Assembly: GCA_001593845.1 (NCBI GenBank)
Contig: LUCF01000019.1
Coordinates: forward strand, 1-16,792
Length of the DNA stretch: 16,792 nt
From: Candidatus Bathyarchaeota archaeon B63
GTDB lineage: Archaea > Thermoproteota > Bathyarchaeia > Bathyarchaeales > DTEX01
Reading direction: 5' to 3'
Below, piece by piece: positions 1 through 6,789 of this stretch. The notes under the pieces are model-generated. The model saw only the letters and a program-made list of their open reading frames with translations, had not been told where the DNA came from and ran no database searches. Both the position numbers and the translations under genes were made by a program. The number at the start of each line of letters is the position of its first letter. Within the stretch, counting starts at the first letter, position 1.

Positions 1-1
1 G

Positions 2-256
2 AGGGCGGAGGCTAAGATCTCCATGACTTACGTGGATGAGGAGGAAGCAAAGGCGGTTCTTGAGGCCGTCTCACCTGACAACATCGATGCGCCTGAGGGC
101 ATAACGATAAATATGTACGCGGAAAAGAACGTGGTGGTAGCCGTAATCGAGTACAGCATGGAGAACCTTCTGACCCTCCAATCGACAGTCGATGACCTCC
201 TCAGCTGCATATCAGTCGCGGAAAAATCAATCTCAGCCTTAAAGAAGAAACAGTAA
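2..256 (+). CDS. pcc1: KEOPS complex subunit Pcc1 (5' end cut by window edge)
   Basis: Pcc1 is the small dimerising subunit of KEOPS, which makes N6-threonylcarbamoyladenosine at A37 of tRNAs reading ANN codons; it binds the catalytic subunit Kae1. The frame is open to the left edge, where codons for RAEAKIS precede the first ATG at 23. Family members usually begin a residue or two before such a motif, so only the first few residues should be missing. The pattern is typical: an N-terminal strand, a DEEEAKAV helix, SPDN, and a C-terminal helix containing STVDDLLSCISVAEKS. About 84 codons are visible, against a usual 80-90 aa. In many archaea pcc1 lies next to rpo12; here rpo12 is 10 kb away. 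Family assignment comes from recognised sequence pattern. Confidence 0.88.
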   Translation, partial: RAEAKISMTYVDEEEAKAVLEAVSPDNIDAPEGITINMYAEKNVVVAVIEYSMENLLTLQSTVDDLLSCISVAEKSISALKKKQ

Positions 257-374
257 GCCTTCCTTTCCATCCAGAGTTTTCCGGAACAAAGAGAGAAGAT
301 TGTCATAATGGATGCTGTGAAGCGAACTGAGCGGGACTACTTCGCAGCGAAGCGGGAAGAAGAAAAGCGAGGTC

Positions 375-394
375 TTTATAAATTTCTTTATATA
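375..394 (+). promoter_or_regulatory. Strong TATA-box region not followed by a convincing gene
   Basis: A TTTATAAAT element at 375-383 is followed by a second TATA-like TTTATATA at 387-394, inside a purine-rich then AT-rich tract. Archaeal initiation about 25 nt downstream would put the transcript start near 400-420, just before GC-rich sequence. The next convincing plus-strand gene starts only at 1114, so this promoter, if real, most simply drives a non-coding RNA. Confidence 0.5.
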
Positions 395-404
395 GAAAAA
401 AATT

Positions 405-628
405 TCTGCGGGGCACGGCAAAGGAATTTTCAATCACATGTACGTTCAGTTTGGCTGAGTTAAGTCGATGGGCGGGGGGAGAGCCCCATCCATGCATATG
501 GGTTCACGATTCGAAGAAAATGAGTACTACAATCAATATTGGGCTTCCCTTCTGTAGAGGTAGTTCCGCCGGGAGAAGACTCAAAATGATGCTGATCTTT
601 AAGTCTCCTACAGAATGGCCGTCCTCGA
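405..628 (+). ncRNA. Candidate structured non-coding RNA in a gene-free stretch
   Basis: The 257-628 gap holds no protein I can support. After the TATA region the sequence turns GC-rich and contains two clear inverted repeats. The first is GATGGG at 467-472 against CCCATC near 485-490. The second is TTCTGTAG at 550-557 against CTACAGAA at 608-615, with a possible inner helix AGACT (577-581) against AGTCT (602-606). The outer 8-bp match is perfect. I could not assign a family: the RNase P core motif and the SRP S-domain loop were both looked for and not found. Ends are estimates, and the 3' end may run into the antisense of the LSm-like gene. Confidence 0.3.
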
Positions 629-901
629 CTAATCATGCAGGACTTCTATTCGGTGAACGGAGTTTAGGTTGATGAAGACCTCGCTGCGGTCCTCCCTACT
701 CACAACTTGGGGGATCGGCTGGGCGATCGTGGATCTGAGGACCGTTGCCTTCCCCTCTGAGAGCCATATCCCAGGTGGGTCACGCGTCACCGCCGTCAAG
801 ATCCCTTCGTACCCGTAGGACTGATCCATTATGACATGGATCTTCCGGCCGAGATGCTTCTCAAGCATATGAAAAATCGTGGGCGGCGGATTGCCTGACA
901 T
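629..901 (-). CDS. LSm/Sm-like RNA-binding domain protein
   Basis: A 90-aa protein that looks like a single small beta-barrel of the LSm type; such proteins form rings that bind U-rich or processed RNAs. The N-terminal helix and first strand (HMLEKHLGRKIHVIMD) are followed by a strand with YEGILTAV and PPGIWLSEG, resembling Sm motif 1. The C-terminal FINLNSVHRIEVL resembles Sm motif 2, with its Ile, Val and Arg positions. The middle loop (residues about 50-70) is longer than in classic SmAP proteins. The ATG at 901 is preceded by AAGGT, and a TATA-like ACTTATTTGG lies at 932-941, giving a short leader. It appears monocistronic. Other small barrels remain possible; the exact subfamily is not recognised. 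Confidence 0.6.
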   Translation of the reverse strand: MSGNPPPTIFHMLEKHLGRKIHVIMDQSYGYEGILTAVTRDPPGIWLSEGKATVLRSTIAQPIPQVVSREDRSEVFINLNSVHRIEVLHD

Positions 902-1082
902 TAACCTTCAAGAGTAGGTAGGACACTAGCCAAATAAGTTTTTCTGTCACTAAGAGGCGAAAATCTCCCTTAAAATCGGCTGGCCCCCTCCATTATGGCT
1001 CCGAATATTATTGAATGCCCCTCAAAATGGAAACCGCGAGACCCGTAGGATTAACCACGAAATTGCCAAAATAGCCGAACCC

Positions 1083-1090
1083 TTTTTAAC
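1083..1090 (+). promoter_or_regulatory. TATA box of the DUF2070 gene
   Basis: TTTTTAAC is centred about 27 nt before the ATG at 1114. That spacing puts the transcript start at or next to the start codon, so the mRNA is probably leaderless. No Shine-Dalgarno sequence precedes the ATG, which agrees. Confidence 0.55.
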
Positions 1091-1113
1091 CCTTTCTATG
1101 ATCAATTAAGACT

Positions 1114-2949
1114 ATGGCTGGGCGCTTCGAGATGAGGAGGAGCCGCGGAGATACCTACAGGGAAAGGGCAGTAAGCCGATATTCATCCCTATTCACGCTT
1201 CCATCGGCCGCAAAGAACTACGTCCTGCTCAGCATACAATGCATGATGACGGGGCTCCTAATCTATGCGTTCTATCTCCCGTCCCCCCAGGGGCTCATGA
1301 TCGGGGTTGGATCTGGGATAATCCTCCTCATCGTGACCCTCCTATCTAATTATGTGAGCTGCCGCTGGATACTTAGGGGGGACCTCATCCTAGACTTTAG
1401 GAGAACCTCTTTCCTTTCCTTAATCTCGAACTCCATCATGTCAGCATACATCTTCCTCGACCTTATAATCTATGGGGCATACAAGACCCCGCATGTAGAG
1501 TTTAAAGCCACGACGATCGGGGTCTTCTGCTCACTGGCCCTCAGAACCCTAGTCTTCCAGTCAGTCTCATTTTTAAGTCCCTGGAGAATAGGAGCCTCAA
1601 TACTCCTCCAGCCCTCCCTGTTCCTGGCTTCGCTCTTCGCTCCTCAGCTTATACCCCATGAGCCTCTTGGTGACGTCCTGGTGAGGCTCAGCATCTCATC
1701 CATCGCCGCCTTTCTCTCCATCCACCTCCTCTTCAGAGCGTTAAATTCCATAGGCCTAAGAACCGTTGGAATCCCCTCCCTGAAGCTCCTAAGGGCCTTC
1801 CTCGCAAACTGGACTGAGGGGATCGTTGAGCCGATCGAGGAGGCATTCCAGAGGCTGAGCGAGAAGCGCGATGTGAAGGTCTCAATGGTCGCTTTCAGAT
1901 GTAAGAGCGGAATGAAAGCCATCATCGTCGTCCCAAGCATTCATCCAGGCCCATTCAAGAACGTCGGGAGCAGCTGTATCCCAAGCATGATCCAGGAGGC
2001 TCTAGAGAAGAAATACGGATGCGTGGTCTCCGTTCCCCACGGGATCTCGGGCCACGAGATGGACCTAGCCTCACAGTCAGAAAACATGAAGGTTCTGAAC
2101 GGCATCCTCAAGGCGGACTTTTCAGAGTTCAATGATCAAGCTTCCCCGCTCCTGAGGATCATGAGGGACGGCGTATCGGTCAACTGCCAGAGATTCGGCG
2201 ACTCAGCAATCGTCATACTGACCCTCGCACCTAACACGATGGAGGACCTCCCATATGAGCTCAGAGGCATGATTGAGAAGGCGGCTGAAGAAGAGGGTTT
2301 AGCCCCCGTCCTCGCAGTAGATGCACACAACAGCATAAGCGGATACTTCGATGCAGAGAGGGTCAAGGAACCCGCACTCAACGCGGCCATCTCCGCCCTG
2401 AAGAGAATCTCGAAGGCTTCAAGATTCAAATTTGAGGTTGGAGCCGCAAAGGTAGTCCCCTCAGAATTCCGGATCCAAGATGGGATGGGGCCCGGCGGAA
2501 TAGGCGTCATAGTCGTAGGCGTGAAGGACCAGAAGGCCGCATACATCACGATCGACGGGAACAACATGGTCTCAGGGCTTAGGGAGAAGATCCTTTCAGA
2601 GATTAGGGCCCTCGGCGTGGATGAGGGCGAGGTCATGACGACTGATACCCACGCCGTAAACGCAGTCGTCATGAACGATATGGGTTATCACCCAGTAGGC
2701 GAGGCCATAAGCCATGAGGATCTGATACGGCACATCAAGGAGGGGGTAAAGGAGGCTCTTAGGGGCATGGAGCCCGCGGAGGCATCATACTGTGAGATGA
2801 CGATTCCAGATGTCAAGATCGTGGGGGAAGCCCAGATAGACAACCTCTGCATGATTGTTGATGAGGTCTCGAGGAGCGCTAAGAGAACCTCTGCGATCCT
2901 CTTCCCAGTCTTTATAGCCCTTCTCTTGCTCTTCACGATAGGTTTCTGA
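1114..2949 (+). CDS. DUF2070 family polytopic membrane protein
   Basis: A 611-aa archaeal membrane protein of the DUF2070 (COG3356) family, function unknown. Residues about 30-215 hold roughly six hydrophobic segments. A soluble domain of about 350 residues follows, and one membrane helix closes the chain (about 592-611). The soluble part carries conserved-looking polar motifs: H277-PGP, H309-G, H314-E315, D403-A-H405-N and D511-T-H513. Such His/Asp pairs suggest metal binding and perhaps a hydrolase active site; that is inference. The ATG at 1114 fits a leaderless transcript. The Alba gene follows 26 nt downstream on the same strand. Family call is strong, biochemical role open. Confidence 0.9.
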   Translation: MAGRFEMRRSRGDTYRERAVSRYSSLFTLPSAAKNYVLLSIQCMMTGLLIYAFYLPSPQGLMIGVGSGIILLIVTLLSNYVSCRWILRGDLILDFRRTSFLSLISNSIMSAYIFLDLIIYGAYKTPHVEFKATTIGVFCSLALRTLVFQSVSFLSPWRIGASILLQPSLFLASLFAPQLIPHEPLGDVLVRLSISSIAAFLSIHLLFRALNSIGLRTVGIPSLKLLRAFLANWTEGIVEPIEEAFQRLSEKRDVKVSMVAFRCKSGMKAIIVVPSIHPGPFKNVGSSCIPSMIQEALEKKYGCVVSVPHGISGHEMDLASQSENMKVLNGILKADFSEFNDQASPLLRIMRDGVSVNCQRFGDSAIVILTLAPNTMEDLPYELRGMIEKAAEEEGLAPVLAVDAHNSISGYFDAERVKEPALNAAISALKRISKASRFKFEVGAAKVVPSEFRIQDGMGPGGIGVIVVGVKDQKAAYITIDGNNMVSGLREKILSEIRALGVDEGEVMTTDTHAVNAVVMNDMGYHPVGEAISHEDLIRHIKEGVKEALRGMEPAEASYCEMTIPDVKIVGEAQIDNLCMIVDEVSRSAKRTSAILFPVFIALLLLFTIGF

Positions 2950-2975
2950 TCGATGGTTTTAAAAGAGGAGAACCC

Positions 2976-3362
2976 TTGAGATTAGAGTGTCCAAAAAGCC
3001 CATATGAAACGAAGAGACTCGAGGCAGAATCTGCATTGGGGGCGTATGGGGTGGCTGAGGAAGAGGCTGGGGTAGAAGCAAAAGAAGAAGCCGAGGTAAA
3101 TCAGGTTCTGATCGGCCAGAAGCCTGTGATGAAGTACGTCATCACCTGCATAACATCATTCAATGCGGGTTCAAAGAGGATCGTCCTAAAGGCGCGGGGA
3201 AGGGCGATTAGCAGGGCGGTCGATACAGCCGAGCTTCTCCGCCGAGTCTTCATGAGAGATGTAGAGGTCGAGAAGATAGAGATCGGAACAGAAGAGGTTG
3301 AAAGGACGGACAGGCTGAAGTCGAATGTCTCAACGATAGAGATATCGCTGATAAGGAAGTAG
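2976..3362 (+). CDS. albA: Alba family DNA/RNA-binding chromatin protein
   Basis: Alba proteins are small dimeric archaeal proteins that coat DNA and RNA. From about residue 42 the sequence matches the fold: VLIGQKPVMKYV, a central KARGRAISRAVDTAELLRR helix with the basic DNA-binding surface, and a terminal strand ending VSTIEISLIRK. The listed start is TTG at 2976, preceded by GAGGAG with 5-nt spacing. This gives about 40 extra N-terminal residues rich in Glu and Ala. A GTG at 3051 would give a 103-aa protein starting MAEEEAG, closer to the usual length, and a TATA-like GTTTTAAAAG at 2956-2965 would favour such a later start. The start is therefore uncertain; the family is not. Confidence 0.88.
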   Translation: MRLECPKSPYETKRLEAESALGAYGVAEEEAGVEAKEEAEVNQVLIGQKPVMKYVITCITSFNAGSKRIVLKARGRAISRAVDTAELLRRVFMRDVEVEKIEIGTEEVERTDRLKSNVSTIEISLIRK

Positions 3363-3411
3363 ACAGGAAGAAGACCCACTTACCGATTATAGTCCCCCCG
3401 CGTCTCTTCTC

Positions 3412-3427
3412 ATACTTAATTAAGTAT
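3412..3427. repeat. Perfect 16-bp palindrome between converging genes
   Basis: ATACTTAATTAAGTAT is a perfect 16-bp inverted repeat with no spacer. It lies in the 113-nt gap between the 3' ends of the Alba gene (+) and the RPA-like gene (-). It could be a protein-binding site or help termination from both sides; no T-run adjoins it. A second, GC-rich dyad (GGGG...CCCC) lies a few bases to the right, near 3442-3457. Confidence 0.5.
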
Positions 3428-3475
3428 CCATCAATCCTCTGGGGGACCGGGCGGCCCCTGGGCTTTGAGCCTTCT

Positions 3476-4360
3476 CTATTCCCCGGAGTAGACGCCCAGC
3501 CTCCCCCTGAGAGGCTCCGGCGGGGCTGGGAGAACCGCGGAGTCCACCGAGCCGTCCACGTGGAGTTCAAGATGCCCATTCAGGTCCTCCCTTACCTTCG
3601 CTCCGAAGAGGCAGAGGCATTCACCGATCCCCGCCTGGGCAAGCTCATCTACTTTGTTGTTCCATAATACTACGTTTATGCTTCCGCTCCTGTCCCTTAT
3701 CTGGAGCCTCCGCATCTTCCCCGCTGACTCGTCCTCCCTCGTGAACTCAGTTATCTGGGAGATGCTCGTTATAAGCCCCATCGTATTCACCCTGCCCCCC
3801 GGCCTTCCTATCTGATTGATGGGTTTGAAGAAGAGGCTGATCGGTGGGAGATCCCCCTCAGAAAATCCTGGGGGTTCAATCTCGATCTCACCATGCGAGC
3901 CGATGTTCAGCTCCGGCCTTCCATCGTAGCCTCTACGGACGTAGCCGTGTGAGAGCCTGATGATCCTCCCTATGATCCGTGATGAGTCGAGGAGGCCCGC
4001 CTTTTCCCCCCAGATCGCAACCCTCAGGATTCCCGTCTCATCGGCTATGTATAGGCTTCTCATCATCCCCTCCTCCCCGTTCGGTCTGACGAAGACCTTT
4101 GGGGGATTCACATGTAATATCCGTCCCACAACGGTTGTGTTGTTCAACCCCGATATGAGCTCTCGGATGGGCACGCCTCTCGCCAGCGGGACCCCAGCGA
4201 CCTCTAAGCCGAGCTCAGCCGCGACCGCTCTAGCCGCACTCTCCACCTTGAGGAGGCCCCCGGCCTTCTCAACCCTCTCCCTGATCATCTGAAGAACGGA
4301 TTCACGCGTGAGATCTCTCCGCTGTGTGAGTATCCGGTCGATTATCTCCTCAACTGGCAT
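3476..4360 (-). CDS. RPA-like single-stranded DNA-binding protein with two OB folds
   Basis: The product is a 294-aa archaeal replication-protein-A-type protein, which would protect ssDNA during replication and repair. A helical N-terminus (residues 1-60) precedes OB fold 1 (about 67-165, with IADETGILRVAIWGEKA) and OB fold 2 (about 185-275, with IRDRSGSINVVLWNNK). Both carry the DxTG/DxSG...LW signature of RPA OB folds. No zinc finger follows. An upstream in-frame start at 4423 would add 21 residues, but it lies upstream of the promoter element at 4393-4410; ATG 4360 gives a short leader and the usual N-terminus MPVEEIIDRIL. The gene diverges from the DUF131 gene. Confidence 0.85.
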   Translation of the reverse strand: MPVEEIIDRILTQRRDLTRESVLQMIRERVEKAGGLLKVESAARAVAAELGLEVAGVPLARGVPIRELISGLNNTTVVGRILHVNPPKVFVRPNGEEGMMRSLYIADETGILRVAIWGEKAGLLDSSRIIGRIIRLSHGYVRRGYDGRPELNIGSHGEIEIEPPGFSEGDLPPISLFFKPINQIGRPGGRVNTMGLITSISQITEFTREDESAGKMRRLQIRDRSGSINVVLWNNKVDELAQAGIGECLCLFGAKVREDLNGHLELHVDGSVDSAVLPAPPEPLRGRLGVYSGE

Positions 4361-4392
4361 GCTGTACTCGGGTCTCTTATTAAAGGGAGAAG

Positions 4393-4410
4393 CAATAAAA
4401 GCTTTATTTG
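4393..4410. promoter_or_regulatory. Near-palindromic shared TATA element for divergent genes
   Basis: The core AAAGCTTT is flanked symmetrically by CAA and TTG, giving an 18-bp dyad with two mismatched pairs. Each strand reads as a TATA-like ATAAAGCTTTATT. The centre lies 41 nt from the RPA start at 4360 and about 45 nt from the DUF131 start at 4446, so each side would have a leader of some 15-20 nt. No other AT-rich element lies in the 85-nt gap. Confidence 0.5.
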
Positions 4411-4445
4411 ATGCTGTCCTCATCAGTATCTATTGGGTCGGATGG

Positions 4446-4703
4446 ATGCAAGCCGTACTGGCTGGTTTGGGGTTCATCCTCATCATTTTAGGGTTCATGA
4501 TCACGCTCGCAGCGGCCATCATGATGTTCATCAGGGCTGCCTCGCTCAGAAAGAAGGCGAGGGGAGGCGGACTCATCATGATCGGGCCGTTACCGATAAT
4601 CTTCGGCACCGATAAAGAGGCGATGAAGATCCTGATAATTCTAGCAATAGTGCTCATGATCTTCGCTGTGATCCTGATGCTGATCCCGTACATGATCAGA
4701 TAA
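4446..4703 (+). CDS. DUF131 (TIGR00304) small membrane protein
   Basis: An 85-aa membrane protein of the archaeal DUF131/TIGR00304 family, function unknown. Two hydrophobic helices (residues about 4-28 and 60-83) flank a short basic stretch (SLRKKARGGG) and the family signature GGLIMIGPLPIIFGTD. The ATG at 4446 is chosen because the frame upstream overlaps the promoter and the start region of the RPA gene. The next gene begins 19 nt downstream and carries a second copy of the same domain, so the two probably form an operon and may act together in the membrane. Confidence 0.8.
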   Translation: MQAVLAGLGFILIILGFMITLAAAIMMFIRAASLRKKARGGGLIMIGPLPIIFGTDKEAMKILIILAIVLMIFAVILMLIPYMIR

Positions 4704-4722
4704 GGCGGAGAGTGGCTTCGCG

Positions 4723-5169
4723 TTGAGGCTCTGCGAGATCTGCGGAAGGAACGCTGCGACGTACGTATGCAGCGAATGCGGGAGAAGCATCTGCAAGGAG
4801 TGTTTTGAGCCGGACATGTGGATCTGCACAGCGTGTCACCGCGGGGAGGAGCATGCTGGCCGAGGCCGGGAATCCCCAACCTCATCGATGCCTCTATTCA
4901 TGAAGGTTTTCCTCGCGGGGTTTCTCCTCATCTTCTTAGGTATGATCATAATGATGATCGCGGGTTTGATGGGGTGGGCCTCTCAGACATTCGGCCTCGT
5001 CGTCTTCATTGGGCCGATACCTGTGATCCTCGGAGGCGGGGAGTATCCCCTCCTCGCCATGTTGCTCGCTGCCATCCTAACGATAATCGGCGTAATCGTG
5101 TTTCTCGTCATGAGAAGGTACCTTAGGGGTCAGTTACAGGAACGCGTAAAGCCCCCACATGAGATATGA
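4723..5169 (+). CDS. B-box zinc finger fused to a DUF131 membrane domain
   Basis: A 148-aa protein in two parts. Residues 1-45 form a B-box-type zinc finger: CEIC, then C and CSEC-like pairs (YVCSEC, SICKECF) and a last CTAC, with a His pair near HRGEEH. Residues about 60-140 form a DUF131-like membrane domain with two hydrophobic helices and the signature VVFIGPIPVILGGG. A linker of about 15 residues joins them. Translation probably starts at TTG 4723 (MRLCEIC), 19 nt after the preceding DUF131 gene; no in-frame ATG precedes the zinc finger. The finger should face the cytoplasm, but topology is inferred. A role in protein-protein contact is likely; the partner is unknown. Confidence 0.8.
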   Translation: MRLCEICGRNAATYVCSECGRSICKECFEPDMWICTACHRGEEHAGRGRESPTSSMPLFMKVFLAGFLLIFLGMIIMMIAGLMGWASQTFGLVVFIGPIPVILGGGEYPLLAMLLAAILTIIGVIVFLVMRRYLRGQLQERVKPPHEI

Positions 5170-5322
5170 GGATATACGAGAAGCATAGATTAAGAAGGAA
5201 TGGCTTCTACTTGTCCCTCCCCTCCCCCTTTCTCCGAAGATCATGTAGAGGAAGATCATAAGGATCACTATGAGCGTGAGGCCCTTCAGTATGTTTATGA
5301 TCATCCCGAAGTACTCTTCCAT
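5134..5322 (-). CDS. Possible small single-span membrane protein
   Basis: A 62-codon frame starting at ATG 5322 (AGGA 8 nt upstream) encodes MEEYFGMIINILKG followed by a strongly hydrophobic stretch to about residue 31, then a basic GERGRGGTSR segment and a second moderately hydrophobic tail. It resembles a membrane micro-protein: acidic start, one helix, positive cytoplasmic flank. Its last 36 nt run antisense to the end of the B-box/DUF131 gene. The N-terminal half looks coding; the tail is less convincing. I recognise no family. Confidence 0.4.
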   Translation of the reverse strand: MEEYFGMIINILKGLTLIVILMIFLYMIFGERGRGGTSRSHSFLIYASRISSYLMWGLYAFL

Positions 5323-5368
5323 CGTCAATCCTGATCGAACCCGCAGATATTTTTCCGGCTTTCAGTAT

Positions 5369-5779
5369 TTAAGATGTAACCCTCCTCCATTCCTTCATGA
5401 GCACATCATAAAAGGGGTCTTCCTCCTCGATCGTGTCGTATGCCTTCAAGCTCTCCGCGAGCCTCTGAGCGATGAGGTGATAACAGAGACGAGCCTTCTG
5501 ATCGATAACGTTGAAATAGAAGTCATCGCATGAGCAGAAGTTCGCAGCCGGCATTATCAGGTAGTCCCTGCCCCTCCCGACGACTATCCAGACCACCCTC
5601 CCGCTGGGCTTGAAGATGTACTTCTTGACCCTCCGCTCATTCACCGCTCTCCACGCATTTGAGAACCTAGAACCGAACATCCTCTCTAGGGAGGCCATAC
5701 GCTTCTCAGTTAGGGCTCCCCTCACCTCAGCTTCCTCACACGCCGCCTCTAGGCATCTGATCTCCCGGCTGTTCCTCAT
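5369..5779 (-). CDS. SWIM zinc-finger protein
   Basis: A 136-aa protein with the SWIM pattern CxC...CxH: C82-S-C84 and C99-Y-H101. SWIM fingers bind nucleic acids or proteins and occur in archaeal proteins related to the Sws1 recombination factors. Before the finger, residues 50-80 form strands (KYIFKPSGRVVWIVVG) typical of the segment that leads into a SWIM domain; residues 1-48 are helical and charged. ATG 5779 has GAGG immediately upstream. The gene begins 17 nt after the metallophosphoesterase stop, so the two are almost surely co-transcribed. A role in DNA or RNA processing is inferred from the pairing. Confidence 0.82.
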   Translation of the reverse strand: MRNSREIRCLEAACEEAEVRGALTEKRMASLERMFGSRFSNAWRAVNERRVKKYIFKPSGRVVWIVVGRGRDYLIMPAANFCSCDDFYFNVIDQKARLCYHLIAQRLAESLKAYDTIEEEDPFYDVLMKEWRRVTS

Positions 5780-5796
5780 GCCTCATAATCAACCCT

Positions 5797-6666
5797 TCAT
5801 GACTGATTAGCCTTCGCCCTCATGATCTCCCTGAGGCGGCCTAGAGACCCGAGGTATGCGCCGTCCAGGAGGTATATCTCAGCGTTCTCGAAGGCTATGC
5901 TGCCTGACCGGAGCACTGGACCTATGAAACCCTTGAACCTCTCCTGCCTCACCAATCCGTAGGTGTTCACCGCCTGGCCTCCGAGGAAATCATTGAATGA
6001 AGGCATTATTATCAGGTTTCCGACGGCTATGTGGATGTTAAGCCTGCTCAGCGCCTCATCTGGGCTCTCATCCCGCCTCACCCTTAACCCATGCCCCCTA
6101 AGCATGGCCCTAGCCAGCATACCGCTGTTGCAGGGGGCCTTAACCCAGATCTGCCGGGTTATCCGGAAGCCTATGGGGTCCCTGAATGTGATGACCGGGT
6201 GAACATGCCCGATGATCAGGGTTCTGCAACTAAGCATCTCGAGGAACGGCCAGGTGTGCCCGTGGAAGAGCCCGAAATCCCCGATGGTTATTCCCCTCGG
6301 AGGCAGGAGTGTGACGTCCTCGGGGAGCAGGGCCTCTATGTCCCCATCATGGTTGCCGGGCACAACCTGAACCTTCGGGACCATCCTGGTTACTTCATCA
6401 AAGAACATGGGGACGTCACGCCACTCTTCAGTCTCTATCTTCGCAACTGCATGCTTGATGTCGCCTAGTATCAGGAGATTATCAGGCTTCTCTGAGGAGA
6501 TTATCCCCCTCAGCCTCTCGATGAGCTTACCGGTCTGGGAGGGGACATGCACCCCCTCCTCCATCAGGGACATCTCCCAACCTATGTGGAGATCAGAGAT
6601 GACCAGGGTCTTCTCAGAGTCATGGGTGATGCTGAGCGCCGCGTGCGGGCTTAGCAGACGGAGCAT
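5797..6666 (-). CDS. ICC-like metallophosphoesterase (COG1407)
   Basis: A calcineurin-like phosphoesterase of the archaeal MJ0037 type. All metal-binding motifs are present: D25-L-H27, G68-D69, GNHD at 104-107, HGH at 135-137 and GHVH at 153-156. A two-metal (Mn/Fe) phosphodiesterase or nuclease activity is expected; in other genomes relatives sit beside or are fused to Lhr-type helicases. Here the neighbour is a SWIM protein. The chosen start gives MLRLLSPHAALS just before the first strand, as in the family, with GAGG 4 nt upstream. An upstream ATG at 6699 is also possible because the TATA box at 6728-6735 would place the transcript start near 6705. Confidence 0.88.
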   Translation of the reverse strand: MLRLLSPHAALSITHDSEKTLVISDLHIGWEMSLMEEGVHVPSQTGKLIERLRGIISSEKPDNLLILGDIKHAVAKIETEEWRDVPMFFDEVTRMVPKVQVVPGNHDGDIEALLPEDVTLLPPRGITIGDFGLFHGHTWPFLEMLSCRTLIIGHVHPVITFRDPIGFRITRQIWVKAPCNSGMLARAMLRGHGLRVRRDESPDEALSRLNIHIAVGNLIIMPSFNDFLGGQAVNTYGLVRQERFKGFIGPVLRSGSIAFENAEIYLLDGAYLGSLGRLREIMRAKANQS

Positions 6667-6727
6667 TCCGCCTCTTCTATTATTATGAGTCCCCTTCATG
6701 AGGATCTTCCCTTTTTCCTCCTTGTGG

Positions 6728-6735
6728 ATTTAAAG
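6728..6735 (-). promoter_or_regulatory. TATA box upstream of the metallophosphoesterase-SWIM operon
   Basis: On the minus strand the sequence reads CTTTAAAT, centred about 26 nt before the predicted transcript start near 6705. It sits in the 90-nt gap after the phosphatase gene and is the only AT-rich element there. Confidence 0.45.
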
Positions 6736-6789
6736 GCCCAGACCAGATAACCTTCCGATCTGCCCCTCCCTGCCTCATTCTCAGTCAGC

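Noticed and set aside
308..463. Plus-strand frame of 51 codons from ATG 308 with a charged start (MDAVKRTERDYFAAK).
   Set aside because: It uses CGN arginine codons unlike the confident genes, contains the TATA region, and ends in sequence without protein character. A real small gene cannot be fully excluded.
540..628. An ACAGAA motif at 610-615 reminiscent of the RNase P RNA core.
   Set aside because: The matching 5' core motif (GAGGAAAGUCC type) is absent upstream and the P4 pairing cannot be drawn.
451..672. Plus-strand frame of 73 codons from TTG 451.
   Set aside because: No ribosome-binding site and no recognisable protein pattern; it overlaps the candidate RNA dyads and the end of the LSm-like gene on the other strand.
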